Part shown: positions 25,260 through 33,490 of the stretch, in pieces
Layout: the number at the start of each line of letters is the position of its first letter
How positions within the stretch are numbered: the stretch's first letter is position 1
From: Ramlibacter tataouinensis
GTDB taxonomy: Bacteria > Pseudomonadota > Gammaproteobacteria > Burkholderiales > Burkholderiaceae_C
DNA: 64,000 bases
Direction of reading: 5' to 3'
Assembly (NCBI GenBank): GCA_002427815.1
Contig: DIZF01000065.1
Span: 17,032-81,031 of the forward strand
Notes under the pieces: model-generated
Told to the model about the DNA's origin: nothing
Seen by the model: only the letters and a program-made list of their open reading frames with translations
Databases searched by the model: none
Program-made: the position numbers and the translations under genes

Positions 25260-26114
25260 ATGCGCAAGCATTTGCAGGGCATCGATCACGTCGTGATCGC
25301 CGTCAGCGATATCGCACAGTCGGCGGCAAGCTATCGCCGGTTCGGCTTCACGCTGACGCCGCACGGCCGGCATACCACCGGTTCCGAGAATCACTGCATC
25401 ATGTTCGAGCGTGATTACTTCGAGTTGCTGAGCGCGCCCGTGGCGCATCCGGTCACCCGTTACTACCGCGAGTTCCTGGGCCAGGGCGAAGGGTTGGCGG
25501 CATTGGCACTTGCAACCGACGACGCCCGCGGTTTTCATGACGAACTCGCGGCCGACGGGATCGCCGTCGATCCACCGGTCGATTTTTCCCGTCCGGTGAA
25601 GCTCGAGAACGGAACCTTCAACGCGGCGTTCCGCATCACCCAGCTGGCACCGGAGGCAACGCCGGCCGGCAAGGTCTTTGCCTGCCAGCACTTCACCCGC
25701 GACCTGGTCTGGCGGCCGGAATACCTGAAACATGCCAACCAGGCGCTGGGATTGGCAGGCGTGGCAGCTGTCGTCGATGCTGCGCAGTTGGAGTCGGTGG
25801 CCAGGCGCTATGCAGCCGTCTTCGCGACCGCGCCACAGCCGGGCCACCTGGGCGGCGCGCCGCACTTCGATATCGCCACCGGCAACACGCCCATTCGCTT
25901 CACCACGGCCGCCGGGCTGGCGCAACTGTTGCCCGGTGTCCCCGCGACAGCGCGGCCGCAGCCCTGCTTCGCGGCGCTGTTCTTCCGCACCGCAAGCGTC
26001 GCCGCCACGCGTGAGGTGTTGCGGGCCAATGGCGTGCCCTGCATCGCCGTGCCGCAAGGCCTTGCCGTGGCGCCCGAGCAGGGCCATGGCGTGGCACTGG
26101 TGTTCGGCGAATAG
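25260..26114 (+). CDS. Glyoxalase-like (VOC superfamily) protein
   Basis: 284 residues with a glyoxalase-like N-terminal module (GIDHVVIAVSDIAQSAASYR, with metal-ligand-type His10 and Glu in DYFELLSAP). A second, more diverged module follows (LGLAGVAAVVDAAQLE onward). VOC proteins are metal-dependent isomerases, lyases or dioxygenases; the activity cannot be called. Preceded by CGAAAGGAAG. It lies about 46 bases after the oxidase, probably the last gene of the Lrp-PLP-Liv-oxidase unit. The next 288 bases, up to the glycine-zipper gene, contain no feature I can support. Confidence 0.8.
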   Translation: MRKHLQGIDHVVIAVSDIAQSAASYRRFGFTLTPHGRHTTGSENHCIMFERDYFELLSAPVAHPVTRYYREFLGQGEGLAALALATDDARGFHDELAADGIAVDPPVDFSRPVKLENGTFNAAFRITQLAPEATPAGKVFACQHFTRDLVWRPEYLKHANQALGLAGVAAVVDAAQLESVARRYAAVFATAPQPGHLGGAPHFDIATGNTPIRFTTAAGLAQLLPGVPATARPQPCFAALFFRTASVAATREVLRANGVPCIAVPQGLAVAPEQGHGVALVFGE

Positions 26115-26402
26115 CCGGCCGCGCATCGTGACCATGTCACCACCCCACTCGGGTGCTCTCGCCGCAGCTTGAAGTCCCGGCAGACGACAGCAGCTGCCGC
26201 GGTCGATGCGCAGGTCGGTGCTGCAAGCCGCAGCGCGGCCCGTCGTAACGCCTTGTTGCGCGCGCCTCGATCCTGTGACAACCCCGCGGCGTCCGGGCCT
26301 GGCGCGCTGCGCGTGGCAGTCAACGAAAGCCTGAACCGAGCCGTTCAAGGGTCACAGCAATGACCTCGCCTCGACAAGGCATTCACCACTCGAAGGAACC
26401 CA

Positions 26403-26912
26403 ATGAAGACGAAGCTCCTCTCGCTCGCCCTGCTTCTTGGCGCGACAACGGCCTTTGCGCAGACCTCGGCCACCGACTACGCGCGTGTGCGAAGCGCGAC
26501 GCCTCAGACAGAGCGCGTCCCGGTCAATCGCAACGTCTGCGAAGACCGGATGGTCTACCAGCAATCCGCTCCCGTGGCCCAGCCTTCCTACGGCGGCACG
26601 GTGCTGGGCACCATTGTCGGGGGTGCCATTGGCAGCCGGTTTGGCGGGGGCGACGGCCGCATAGCCGCCACTGCAGTGGGCGCCGGCCTGGGCGCAGTCA
26701 TCGGGAACAATTCGGACCGGCAGCAGCCGGCACCCACGGCAGTCTCGCAGGCTGTTCCGGTCCGGGAATGCCACCAGCAGACAACGTACGAGATGCGCAC
26801 CCGCGGATACCTGATCGACTACGAATTCCAGGGCCGGCACTACAGCGCGACCCTGCCGACGGACCCGGGCCAGTGGCTGCGGGTGAACGTGAGTGTGACG
26901 CCCGCGGGCTGA
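26403..26912 (+). CDS. Glycine-zipper (2TM) secreted protein, paralogue A
   Basis: 169 residues. A signal peptide (MKTKLLSLALLLGATTAFA) is followed by a Cys-containing linker and a glycine-zipper stretch GTVLGTIVGGAIGSRFGGGD...GAGLGAVIGNN (about 65-102), of the kind seen in outer-membrane-associated SlyB/17-kDa-antigen-like proteins. A C-terminal beta-rich domain starts CHQQTTYEMRTRGYLIDYEF. It shares this architecture and C-terminal pattern (C..QT.YE.RT.GY...YE..G..YS...P.DPG) with the protein at 33942-34661. A role in envelope maintenance is inferred. Confidence 0.85.
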   Translation: MKTKLLSLALLLGATTAFAQTSATDYARVRSATPQTERVPVNRNVCEDRMVYQQSAPVAQPSYGGTVLGTIVGGAIGSRFGGGDGRIAATAVGAGLGAVIGNNSDRQQPAPTAVSQAVPVRECHQQTTYEMRTRGYLIDYEFQGRHYSATLPTDPGQWLRVNVSVTPAG

Positions 26913-26946
26913 TGAAGCACAAGGTCCAGCGGTCTGAGCTGAGTCC

Positions 26947-27108
26947 ATGAAGCTGATGCAACGCGAGGACGCACTGCGGATATACGTTGTCGGGAGAGAG
27001 CTGTTCGCGTGCAGACCTGCTCGCGTCACAGCGGGGCACACGTCAGAGCGCATGGTCAGGCAGGTCTATGACCGCCGCAAGGTCCGCGTGGTGAAACCCG
27101 CCAGGTGA
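26947..27108 (+). pseudogene. C-terminal relic of a phage-type tyrosine integrase
   Basis: An ORF of 53 codons ends AGHTSERMVRQVYDRRKVRV and a short VKPAR tail. This resembles the last part of phage tyrosine recombinases: the GH motif, about ten residues, then the nucleophile Tyr in VYDRR. The N-terminal 25 residues do not look like integrase, and a stop lies just upstream in frame. It sits 70 bases from the 3' end of tRNA-Asp, a classic integration target, and points towards it. I read it as the scar of a lost island. The family match is from memory. Confidence 0.6.
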
Positions 27109-27124
27109 CTTTCAATTCCAAAGT

Positions 27125-27170
27125 TTGGAAGAAAAGAAGGGCTTGCTACCATTTTCATAGTAGCAAGCCC
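27125..27170 (-). terminator. Terminator of the tRNA cluster
   Basis: Reading the minus strand, GGGCTTGCTAC and GTAGCAAGCCC form an 11-bp perfect stem (27139-27149 / 27160-27170) followed by TTCTTTTCTT. It lies nine bases beyond the tRNA-Asp 3' end. Confidence 0.88.
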
Positions 27171-27178
27171 TTGTGGAC

Positions 27179-27255
27179 TGGCGGAGTGGACGGGACTCGA
27201 ACCCGCGACCCCCGGCGTGACAGGCCGGTATTCTAACCAACTGAACTACCACTCC
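27179..27255 (-). tRNA. tRNA-Asp (GTC)
   Basis: 77 nt including an encoded CCA. Acceptor GGAGTGG/CCACTCC, T-arm GGTTCGAGTCC and anticodon loop CTGTCAC with GTC. Last gene of an Ala-Glu-Asp tRNA cluster on the minus strand. An integrase relic lies beyond its 3' end. Confidence 0.97.
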
Positions 27256-27351
27256 TGGTAGGCTGCTTTCGCCCTTGCGGGCCAAGTGCTGCCGGCTTGT
27301 TGCCTGCCTCGCCGCTGGTCGCTCCCTGTGGGAAGGACCGGGGGGTGAAAC

Positions 27352-27427
27352 TGGCGACCCTACGGGGATTCGAACCCCGGTACTTACCGTGAAAGGGTAA
27401 TGTCCTAGGCCTCTAGACGATAGGGTC
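27352..27427 (-). tRNA. tRNA-Glu (TTC)
   Basis: 76 nt including CCA. Acceptor GACCCTA/TAGGGTC, anticodon loop CTTTCAC with TTC, T-loop GGTTCGAATCC. It is encoded downstream of, and on the same strand as, gltX, whose product charges it. Confidence 0.97.
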
Positions 27428-27448
27428 AAAACCTCGTGCTGTCTTCGG

Positions 27449-27524
<76 letters not shown>

Positions 27525-27574
27525 CAAATTTCCGTTCTGCCTGTTACGCCAGCCCGTCAATTTCCGAGCCTTGA

Positions 27575-27580
27575 ATTATA
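27575..27580 (-). promoter_or_regulatory. -10 element of the tRNA cluster promoter
   Basis: On the minus strand TGGCTATAATTC gives a perfect TATAAT, about 50 bases upstream of tRNA-Ala and downstream of the gltX stop. The -35 region is not consensus. The cluster therefore probably has its own promoter besides readthrough from gltX. Confidence 0.6.
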
Positions 27581-27651
27581 GCCAGTTTTGCGGCACGGCT
27601 GACCCGGCGCTCGCGGCAGGACGCCACGCGACGCCCATCCGCACCGCCTTG

Positions 27652-29070
27652 TCACGCGTCCCGGAGTCGCTGCAGCACGGTCTCGCGGTCGCAGAGTTCG
27701 AGCACGGCGTCCAGTGAAGGGGTTTGGGCCGTGCCCATCACCAGCACGCGCACCGGCATCGCCAGTTGCGGCATTTTCATGCCGGTGGCGCGCAGCACTT
27801 CCTTGATCGCCTCGGCGATGGCCTGCCGGTTCCAGGGGCAGCCCTCGAGCACGCGTGCCAGCATGCTGACGGCGGCCCGGGCGCCTTCGACCACGTGCCT
27901 GGCGACTTCCTCGGGGTCGGGCTGCACCGGCGTGTAGAACTTCGCGGCCCAGTCCGCCAGCGCCACCGTGGTGTCGCAGCGATCCTTGAACACGGCGCAT
28001 ATCTGGGCCAGGTGGCCTTCGAAGAAATGATGGATGCCGCGCTTGTTCAGCTGCTGTGCCACCAGCAGGGCCAGCCGGTCGTCGCCCATGGCCTTGATGT
28101 GCTGGGCATTGACCCAGCGCAGCTTGGCCTCGTCGAACTGCGCGGCGCTCTTGCCCAGGTGGTCCAGGTTGAACCAGGCCAGGAACTGCTCGCGGCTGAA
28201 GATCTCGGCGTCCCCATGCGACCAGCCCAGGCGCGCCAGGTAATTGATCATCGCGTCGGGCACGAAGCCCTCGTCGCGGTATTGCGTCACCGGCTTGGCG
28301 CCGCTGCGCTTGCTCATCTTCTCGCCCTGCTCGTTCAGCACCGTGGGCAGGTGCGCGTAGACCGGCGGCTCGTAGCCGAGCGCGCGGAAGATGTTGATCT
28401 GGCGCGGCGTGTTGTTCACATGGTCGTCGCCGCGGATCACATGGGTGATCCGCATGTCGATGTCGTCGACCACCACGCAGAAGTTGTACGTGGGCGTGCC
28501 GTCGGGCCGCGCGATCACCAGGTCGTCCAGCTCGTCGTTGCTGATCTCGATGCGGCCTTTGACCTTGTCGTCCCACGCGACCACGCCGCCGCTCGGGTTC
28601 ATGAAGCGCAGTACCGGCTGCACCCCTTCGGGCACGGGCGGCAAGGTCTTGCCCGGCGCGGGCCGCCAGGTGCCGTCGTAGCGCGGCTTTTCCTTGTTGG
28701 CCATCTGCCGTTCGCGCAAGGCGTCGAGCTCGGCCACGCTCATGTAGCAGGGATAGACCTTGCCGTCCCTCACCATGCCGGCCAGCACCTCGCGGTAGCG
28801 GTCCATCCGCTGCATCTGGAAGTAAGGCCCCTCGTCGGGGTCCAGGCCCAGCCAGGCCATGCTCTCGAGGATCACGTCGACGGCGGCCTGGGTGGAACGC
28901 TCCAGGTCGGTGTCCTCGATGCGCAGGATGAAGTCGCCCCCGGTCGAGCGCGCGAAGGCCCAGGGGTAGAGCGCCGAGCGGATGTTGCCCAGGTGGATGA
29001 ACCCCGTCGGCGACGGTGCGAAGCGGGTACGGGTGTGGACGCGAGCGCCCTTGGGAGTGGTGTCGTTCAC
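27652..29070 (-). CDS. gltX: Glutamyl-tRNA synthetase
   Basis: 472-residue class I synthetase that charges tRNA-Glu with glutamate and ATP. The HIGH-type motif is FAPSPTGFIHLGNIRSALY (about 18-36), the catalytic-domain zinc-like CYMS region is present, KMSKRSG is the second signature, and a helical anticodon-binding domain ends the protein. The start is GTG at 29070, overlapping the stop of the metZ relic (GTGA), so ribosomes finishing the relic could re-initiate here. The adjacent downstream tRNA-Glu on the same strand is a notable pairing. Confidence 0.97.
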   Translation of the reverse strand: MNDTTPKGARVHTRTRFAPSPTGFIHLGNIRSALYPWAFARSTGGDFILRIEDTDLERSTQAAVDVILESMAWLGLDPDEGPYFQMQRMDRYREVLAGMVRDGKVYPCYMSVAELDALRERQMANKEKPRYDGTWRPAPGKTLPPVPEGVQPVLRFMNPSGGVVAWDDKVKGRIEISNDELDDLVIARPDGTPTYNFCVVVDDIDMRITHVIRGDDHVNNTPRQINIFRALGYEPPVYAHLPTVLNEQGEKMSKRSGAKPVTQYRDEGFVPDAMINYLARLGWSHGDAEIFSREQFLAWFNLDHLGKSAAQFDEAKLRWVNAQHIKAMGDDRLALLVAQQLNKRGIHHFFEGHLAQICAVFKDRCDTTVALADWAAKFYTPVQPDPEEVARHVVEGARAAVSMLARVLEGCPWNRQAIAEAIKEVLRATGMKMPQLAMPVRVLVMGTAQTPSLDAVLELCDRETVLQRLRDA

Positions 29071-29276
29071 AGTGTGTCTAGGCCGCGCGCGAGGTCGGCT
29101 TTCAGGTCTTCGATAGGGTCGAGGCCCACCGCAACGCGCGGCAGGTTCCGGCGGATGCCGGCTGCCAGCCGTCGCTGCTCGGTCAAGCGGCCGTGCGAGG
29201 TGCTGGCGGGATGGGTGGCGGTGCGCACCGTGAGCGTCTCGCGGTGCTGGCTGGGCGGCAGCTTTCGCTCGCTCAC
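29067..29276 (-). pseudogene. metZ: metZ relic: O-succinylhomoserine sulfhydrylase with about 330 codons deleted
   Basis: 69 codons remain. About 18 residues match the usual N-terminus (SERKLPPSQHRETLTVR). They run straight into the usual C-terminus (THPASTSHGRLTEQRRLAAG, then RVAVGLDPIEDLKADLARGL and DTL). The entire PLP-binding core, including the Schiff-base lysine, is missing, so it cannot be an enzyme. The gene order purF-metZ-gltX is standard in betaproteobacteria, which supports the identity. The junction (around 29216-29222) keeps the frame, and the stop overlaps gltX GTG. The start is GTG with GGGCAGGA upstream. It may survive only as a translational leader for gltX. Confidence 0.85.
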
Positions 29277-29286
29277 GTCCTGCCCT

Positions 29287-30819
29287 TCAGGCGTCCTGCG
29301 CGTTGGGCAACGCCAGCCGCGAGGTGTCTTCCTCCAGCGGATCTTCCTGGCCCACACGCGCCGAGTTGATGCGGGCGATGTCCTCGGCGTTGATGTCGCC
29401 GGTCACGTAGATGCCGTCGAAGCACGATGCGTCGAATCCGTCGAGCTGGGGACGCGACGCGCCGGCTGTGCTCTGGCCGGCCTGCAGGACCGCGCGCTTC
29501 ATTCCCTCGACATCCTGGTAGATCAAGGCGTCGCAGCCGATGATGCCGCGCACTTCCTCGATGGTGCGGCCGTGCGCGACCAGCTCGGTGGCCGTCGGCA
29601 TGTCGATGCCATACACATTGGGATAGCGCACCGGCGGGGCGGCACTGGCGAGGTACACCTTGCGGGCCCCGGCATCGCGCGCCATCTGCACGATCTCCTG
29701 GCTGGTGGTGCCGCGCACGATCGAATCGTCCACCAGCAGCACGTTGCGGCCCTTGAACTCGCTCACGATGGCGTTGAGTTTCTGGCGCACCGACTTTTTC
29801 CGCACGCCCTGCCCCGGCATGATGAAGGTGCGGCCCACGTAGCGGTTCTTCACGAACCCTTCGCGGTAGGGGATGCCCAGCAACTGGGCCAGCTGCATGG
29901 CGCTGGGCCGGCTCGATTCCGGGATCGGTATGACCACGTCGATTTCATTCGGCGGCACAGTGGAGACCACGCGCTTGGCCAGGGTCTCGCCGAGATTGAG
30001 CCGCGCCTGGTAGACCGAGATGCCGTCCAGCACGGAATCGGGACGGGCCAGGTAGACGAATTCGAAGATGCAGGGAAAGAGTTTGGGTGAATCCGCGCAT
30101 TGCTGCGCATGGACCTTGCCCTGCAGGTCGATGAACACCGCCTCGCCCGGCGCCACGTGCCGCTCGAAGACGTGGCCGGTGCCTTCCAGCGAGACCGACT
30201 CGCTCGCCACCATCACGGTGCCATTCTCGCTGCGGCCCAGCGACAGCGGCCGGATGCCGAACGGGTCGCGAAAGGCCAGCACGCCGTGGCCGGCGATCAT
30301 CACCACGACCGCATAGGAGCCGCGCACGCGACGGTGCACATTGCGCACCGCGGTGAACACCTGTTCGGCCTGCAGGGGCACGCCGCGGGTGGCCTTTTCC
30401 AGTTCGTGCGCGAACACGTTGAGCAACACCTCGGAGTCGCTCTCGGTGTTGATGTGACGGTGGTCGGAGGAAAAGAGCTCAGCCTTCAGGGCCTGCGCGT
30501 TGGTGAGGTTGCCGTTGTGCACCAGCACGATGCCGAACGGCGCGTTGACATAGAAGGGCTGGGCCTCTTCCTCGCTGTAGGCATTGCCGGCCGTGGGATA
30601 GCGCACCTGGCCCAGGCCGGCATTGCCCGGCAGCGCGCGCATGTTGCGCGTGCGGAACACGTCGCGCACCATGCCCTTGGCCTTGTGCATGAAGAACTTG
30701 CGTTCCTGCTGGGTGACGATGCCGGCCGCGTCCTGGCCGCGATGCTGCAACAGCAGCAAGGCGTCATAGATCAGCTGGTTGACGGGGGCGCCACTGACGA
30801 CGCCGACGATTCCACACAT
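29287..30819 (-). CDS. purF: Amidophosphoribosyltransferase
   Basis: 510 residues. It catalyses the first committed step of purine synthesis (PRPP plus glutamine to phosphoribosylamine). Ntn-hydrolase glutaminase domain with nucleophile Cys2 in MCGIVGVV, HRGQDAAGI, and VRYPTAGN. C-terminal phosphoribosyltransferase domain with the PRPP loop VLLVDDSIVRGTTSQEI. It lacks the Fe-S cysteines of the B. subtilis type. It follows cvpA on the same strand, as in E. coli, and precedes the metZ relic by ten bases. Confidence 0.97.
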   Translation of the reverse strand: MCGIVGVVSGAPVNQLIYDALLLLQHRGQDAAGIVTQQERKFFMHKAKGMVRDVFRTRNMRALPGNAGLGQVRYPTAGNAYSEEEAQPFYVNAPFGIVLVHNGNLTNAQALKAELFSSDHRHINTESDSEVLLNVFAHELEKATRGVPLQAEQVFTAVRNVHRRVRGSYAVVVMIAGHGVLAFRDPFGIRPLSLGRSENGTVMVASESVSLEGTGHVFERHVAPGEAVFIDLQGKVHAQQCADSPKLFPCIFEFVYLARPDSVLDGISVYQARLNLGETLAKRVVSTVPPNEIDVVIPIPESSRPSAMQLAQLLGIPYREGFVKNRYVGRTFIMPGQGVRKKSVRQKLNAIVSEFKGRNVLLVDDSIVRGTTSQEIVQMARDAGARKVYLASAAPPVRYPNVYGIDMPTATELVAHGRTIEEVRGIIGCDALIYQDVEGMKRAVLQAGQSTAGASRPQLDGFDASCFDGIYVTGDINAEDIARINSARVGQEDPLEEDTSRLALPNAQDA

Positions 30820-30867
30820 GTAGCTACTCTCGTTGAAGGTTGGCCATCCGGCACAGCGCCGGACGCC

Positions 30868-31356
30868 CTACCCTGGAAGATAGTGCCCGAACCGTTCGGG
30901 CAATACCGGTTTCAATCCCTTCAGGGTCGCCATCGAAACCCCGGCGCCCTTCGACTCGGTCCACCAGTCCGCACGCCGCGCCGGCGACATGTTGATCACC
31001 ACCGCCAGGGCCAGCAACAACACGCCGCCGCGGATCAGGCCGAAGGCGGCTCCCAGCGTGCGGTCGACGGGCCGCAACCCGACGGAGTCGACCAGCTTCT
31101 TGGTCAGCCAGGCCAGCAATCCGCCCGCGAACACGACACCGATGAAGACCACCACAAAGCCCACCGCATAGCGCCCCGCTTCCGGCGCGCGATCCACCGG
31201 CAACGCGGCGGCGGCATCGGGCGCCAGCCACTGCGCGACGATGAAGGCCGCGACCCAGCTGGCCACCGACAGCACCTCATACACCAGCCCGCGCCATGCG
31301 CCCAGCAGGAACGACGCGGCCAGCACGGCCACAAAGACCCAATCCAGCGGTGCCAT
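30868..31356 (-). CDS. cvpA: CvpA family inner-membrane protein
   Basis: 162 residues with four predicted helices. It starts MAPLDWVFVAVLAASFLLGAWRG, the conserved CvpA opening, and has RLGAAFGLIRG-type RTLGAAFGLIRGGVLL. CvpA is required for colicin V production in E. coli and affects envelope homeostasis; its molecular role is unclear. Start chosen at 31356 over ATG 31368 for the family-typical N-terminus. It is co-directional with purF (about 48 bases). Confidence 0.92.
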   Translation of the reverse strand: MAPLDWVFVAVLAASFLLGAWRGLVYEVLSVASWVAAFIVAQWLAPDAAAALPVDRAPEAGRYAVGFVVVFIGVVFAGGLLAWLTKKLVDSVGLRPVDRTLGAAFGLIRGGVLLLALAVVINMSPARRADWWTESKGAGVSMATLKGLKPVLPERFGHYLPG

Positions 31357-31368
31357 GCCGATGCCCAC

Positions 31369-32118
31369 CTACAAGGTGAGGATCGCGGCCGGCATATCCA
31401 GCCCCTTGATCTTGCTCGCCGCCTTGTCCGCCTCGCCGCGCGTCTCGAAGGGTCCGACCCGCACCCGGATGCGCTTGCCGTCCTTGGTTTGCGCCACATG
31501 GGTGTAGGTCTTCAATCCGGCGCGTTCGACCTTCGCGCGCGCCTCGCGCGCCTTGGCGGGATCGGCGAACGCGCCCACCTGGACCACGAAACGCCCTTCG
31601 GCCGGGGCCGCCGCCGAAGCGACCGGCTTGCCTTCGAGCAAGGCCCTGGCTTTCGCGCCGTCCGCCACCTTCGCTTCGGGCTTGGCCAGCGCCCTGGGTT
31701 CGGGCTTGGGTTCTGGATTGGGTTCGGCTCTTGCCGTCGGCGCCGCTTCGGCCTTGGCTTCCGGCGCCGCGGCGGAGGCGGCGCCGTCCCCGGCCTGCGC
31801 AGTCGATGCGGGCGGCTTTGCCGTTGCCGGGGCCGCGATCACCGGGCCGGACACCACCGGGGCCGGGGTCGCGGGCTGGACGGGAATCTGCAGGGGCTGG
31901 ACCTTGTTGCGGTCGGGAATCTCGATGGGAATGTCGACGGCAATGGGACGCGGCTGGGTATCGAACAGCAGCGGGAATCCCACGACGCCGATCAGCACCA
32001 GCACGCCGGCGCCGATCAGCCGGTGCCTGGCGCGCTTGCGCATCGCCTCGACGCTTTCAGGCTTGCGGGGTGTGGCGGAGGACTCGTCGCCAGCTTTGCG
32101 GAACTTGAAAAAGGCCAT
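31369..32118 (-). CDS. SPOR-domain cell-envelope protein
   Basis: 249 residues. Short basic cytoplasmic segment, one transmembrane helix (LIGAGVLVLIGVVGFPLLF, about 30-48), a long Pro/Ala/Glu-rich periplasmic linker (PEPKPEPRALAKPEAK), and a C-terminal SPOR domain (FVVQVGAFADPAKAREARAK to the end) that binds denuded septal peptidoglycan. It resembles DedD/FtsN-like division proteins. The position folC-SPOR-cvpA-purF is conserved in beta- and gammaproteobacteria (folC-dedD-cvpA-purF in E. coli). The linker's low complexity explains the long antisense ORFs here. Confidence 0.92.
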   Translation of the reverse strand: MAFFKFRKAGDESSATPRKPESVEAMRKRARHRLIGAGVLVLIGVVGFPLLFDTQPRPIAVDIPIEIPDRNKVQPLQIPVQPATPAPVVSGPVIAAPATAKPPASTAQAGDGAASAAAPEAKAEAAPTARAEPNPEPKPEPRALAKPEAKVADGAKARALLEGKPVASAAAPAEGRFVVQVGAFADPAKAREARAKVERAGLKTYTHVAQTKDGKRIRVRVGPFETRGEADKAASKIKGLDMPAAILTL

Positions 32119-32140
32119 GAAACCTGTCGCCTGATGGGGC

Positions 32141-33430
32141 TCAGCTCGCGAGATGTTTGGCTTGGAGGCGGGGCAGCCCGTTCTCCAGGACGCCACCCAC
32201 CGTATAGAACGATCCGAAGACGACGATTCTATCAGCGGGGTCCGCTGCGGCGACAGCGGCTTGCAGCGCTTCCACGGGCCCGGCATGGATGCTGGCGCGC
32301 ACGTCGGCGCGGGTGTGCTGCGCCTGCCAGCGATCCATCAGGCCCTGCGCCGTTTCGGCCCGCGCCGTGGGCAGGTCGGTGAAATACCAGCGGTCGATGA
32401 GCGGGCCCATCTTCGCCAACATGGCCGCCAGGTCCTTGTCGGCCATGGCGCCGAACACACCGTGGGTGGTCGGAAAGAAACCCATGGCGTCGAGGTTGGC
32501 CGCCAGCGCGGCCACCGAATGGGGGTTGTGCGCGACGTCCAGCACCAGAGCGGGCTGGCCCGGCACGATCTGGAAGCGGCCCGGCAATTCGACCAGGGCC
32601 AGGCCGTTGCGCACCGCCTGGGCCGTCACCGGCAACCGGGGCCGCAGCGCCTCCAGCGTCGCCAGCACGCCCGACGCATTGATGAGCTGGTTGGCGCCGC
32701 GCAGGGCGGGATAAGCCAGCCCGCTGTAGCGGCGGCCGCGGCCGGCCCAGGCCCATTGCTGCGGGTCGCCCGAGAAATTGAAGTCGTGGCCCAGCCGCCA
32801 CAGGTCGGCGCCGATCTCGACAGCCCGGTCCAGCACGCTGCGCGGCGGCACGGGATCGCTGACGATGGCGGGCTTGCCGGTGCGCAGGATGCCGGCCTTT
32901 TCGCGGCCTATGCTCTCGCGGTCGGGCCCAAGATAGTCCATGTGGTCCAGCGCGATGCAGGTGATCACGGCGCAATCGGTATCGATGATGTTCACGGCGT
33001 CGAGCCGCCCGCCCAGGCCGACTTCCAGGATGGCGACATCCAGGCCCGATGCGGCCATCAGGCTGAGGATCGCCAGCGTGGTGAATTCGAAGTAGCTCAG
33101 CGAGACGCCTTGCCGGGCCGCCTCGACGCGCTCGAAATGCGGCACCAGCGCCTGCGCGCTCACGATCTCCCCATGGATGCGGCAGCGCTCCTCGAAATGC
33201 ACGAGGTGCGGCGAGGTGTAGACGCCGGTGCGCCAGCCGGCCTGCAGCGCGATGGCTTCCAGCATGGCGCAGGTCGAACCCTTGCCGTTGGTGCCGGCCA
33301 CCGTGATCACCGGGCAGTCGAAGCGCAGGCCCATCCGCTGCGCCACCGCCTGGACACGCTCCAGGCCCAGTTCGATCTGCTTCGGGTGCAGCCGCTCGCA
33401 GTGCGCCAGCCAGTCTTGCAAGGTTTCCAT
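32141..33430 (-). CDS. folC: Dihydrofolate synthase / folylpolyglutamate synthase
   Basis: 429 residues of the Mur-ligase-like family. P-loop VITVAGTNGKGSTCAML (about 44-60), omega-loop YTSPHLVHFEERCRIHGE, and the C-terminal domain with LDVAHNPHSVAAL. It adds glutamate to dihydropteroate and then gamma-glutamates to folates. The start at METLQDWLAHCERLHP (33430) is standard; the ORF extends antisense over the next gene and that part was rejected. It is divergent from the ArsC-like gene. Confidence 0.95.
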   Translation of the reverse strand: METLQDWLAHCERLHPKQIELGLERVQAVAQRMGLRFDCPVITVAGTNGKGSTCAMLEAIALQAGWRTGVYTSPHLVHFEERCRIHGEIVSAQALVPHFERVEAARQGVSLSYFEFTTLAILSLMAASGLDVAILEVGLGGRLDAVNIIDTDCAVITCIALDHMDYLGPDRESIGREKAGILRTGKPAIVSDPVPPRSVLDRAVEIGADLWRLGHDFNFSGDPQQWAWAGRGRRYSGLAYPALRGANQLINASGVLATLEALRPRLPVTAQAVRNGLALVELPGRFQIVPGQPALVLDVAHNPHSVAALAANLDAMGFFPTTHGVFGAMADKDLAAMLAKMGPLIDRWYFTDLPTARAETAQGLMDRWQAQHTRADVRASIHAGPVEALQAAVAAADPADRIVVFGSFYTVGGVLENGLPRLQAKHLAS

Positions 33431-33490
33431 GGGTTCGCATTGTCCCAGCGAACACCGGATGACGACCCGCCGATGGCCTACCATTGAAGT

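Noticed and set aside
26115..26402. Possible small gene (ORF 26169-26363) between the VOC and glycine-zipper genes
   Set aside because: No ribosome site, ends in the next gene's leader, and Ala/Arg-rich composition typical of random high-GC sequence.
27724..32382. Two very long plus-strand ORFs (788 and 760 codons) opposite gltX, purF and the SPOR gene
   Set aside because: Both are shadows of conserved minus-strand genes and show no motif, signal peptide or ribosome site.
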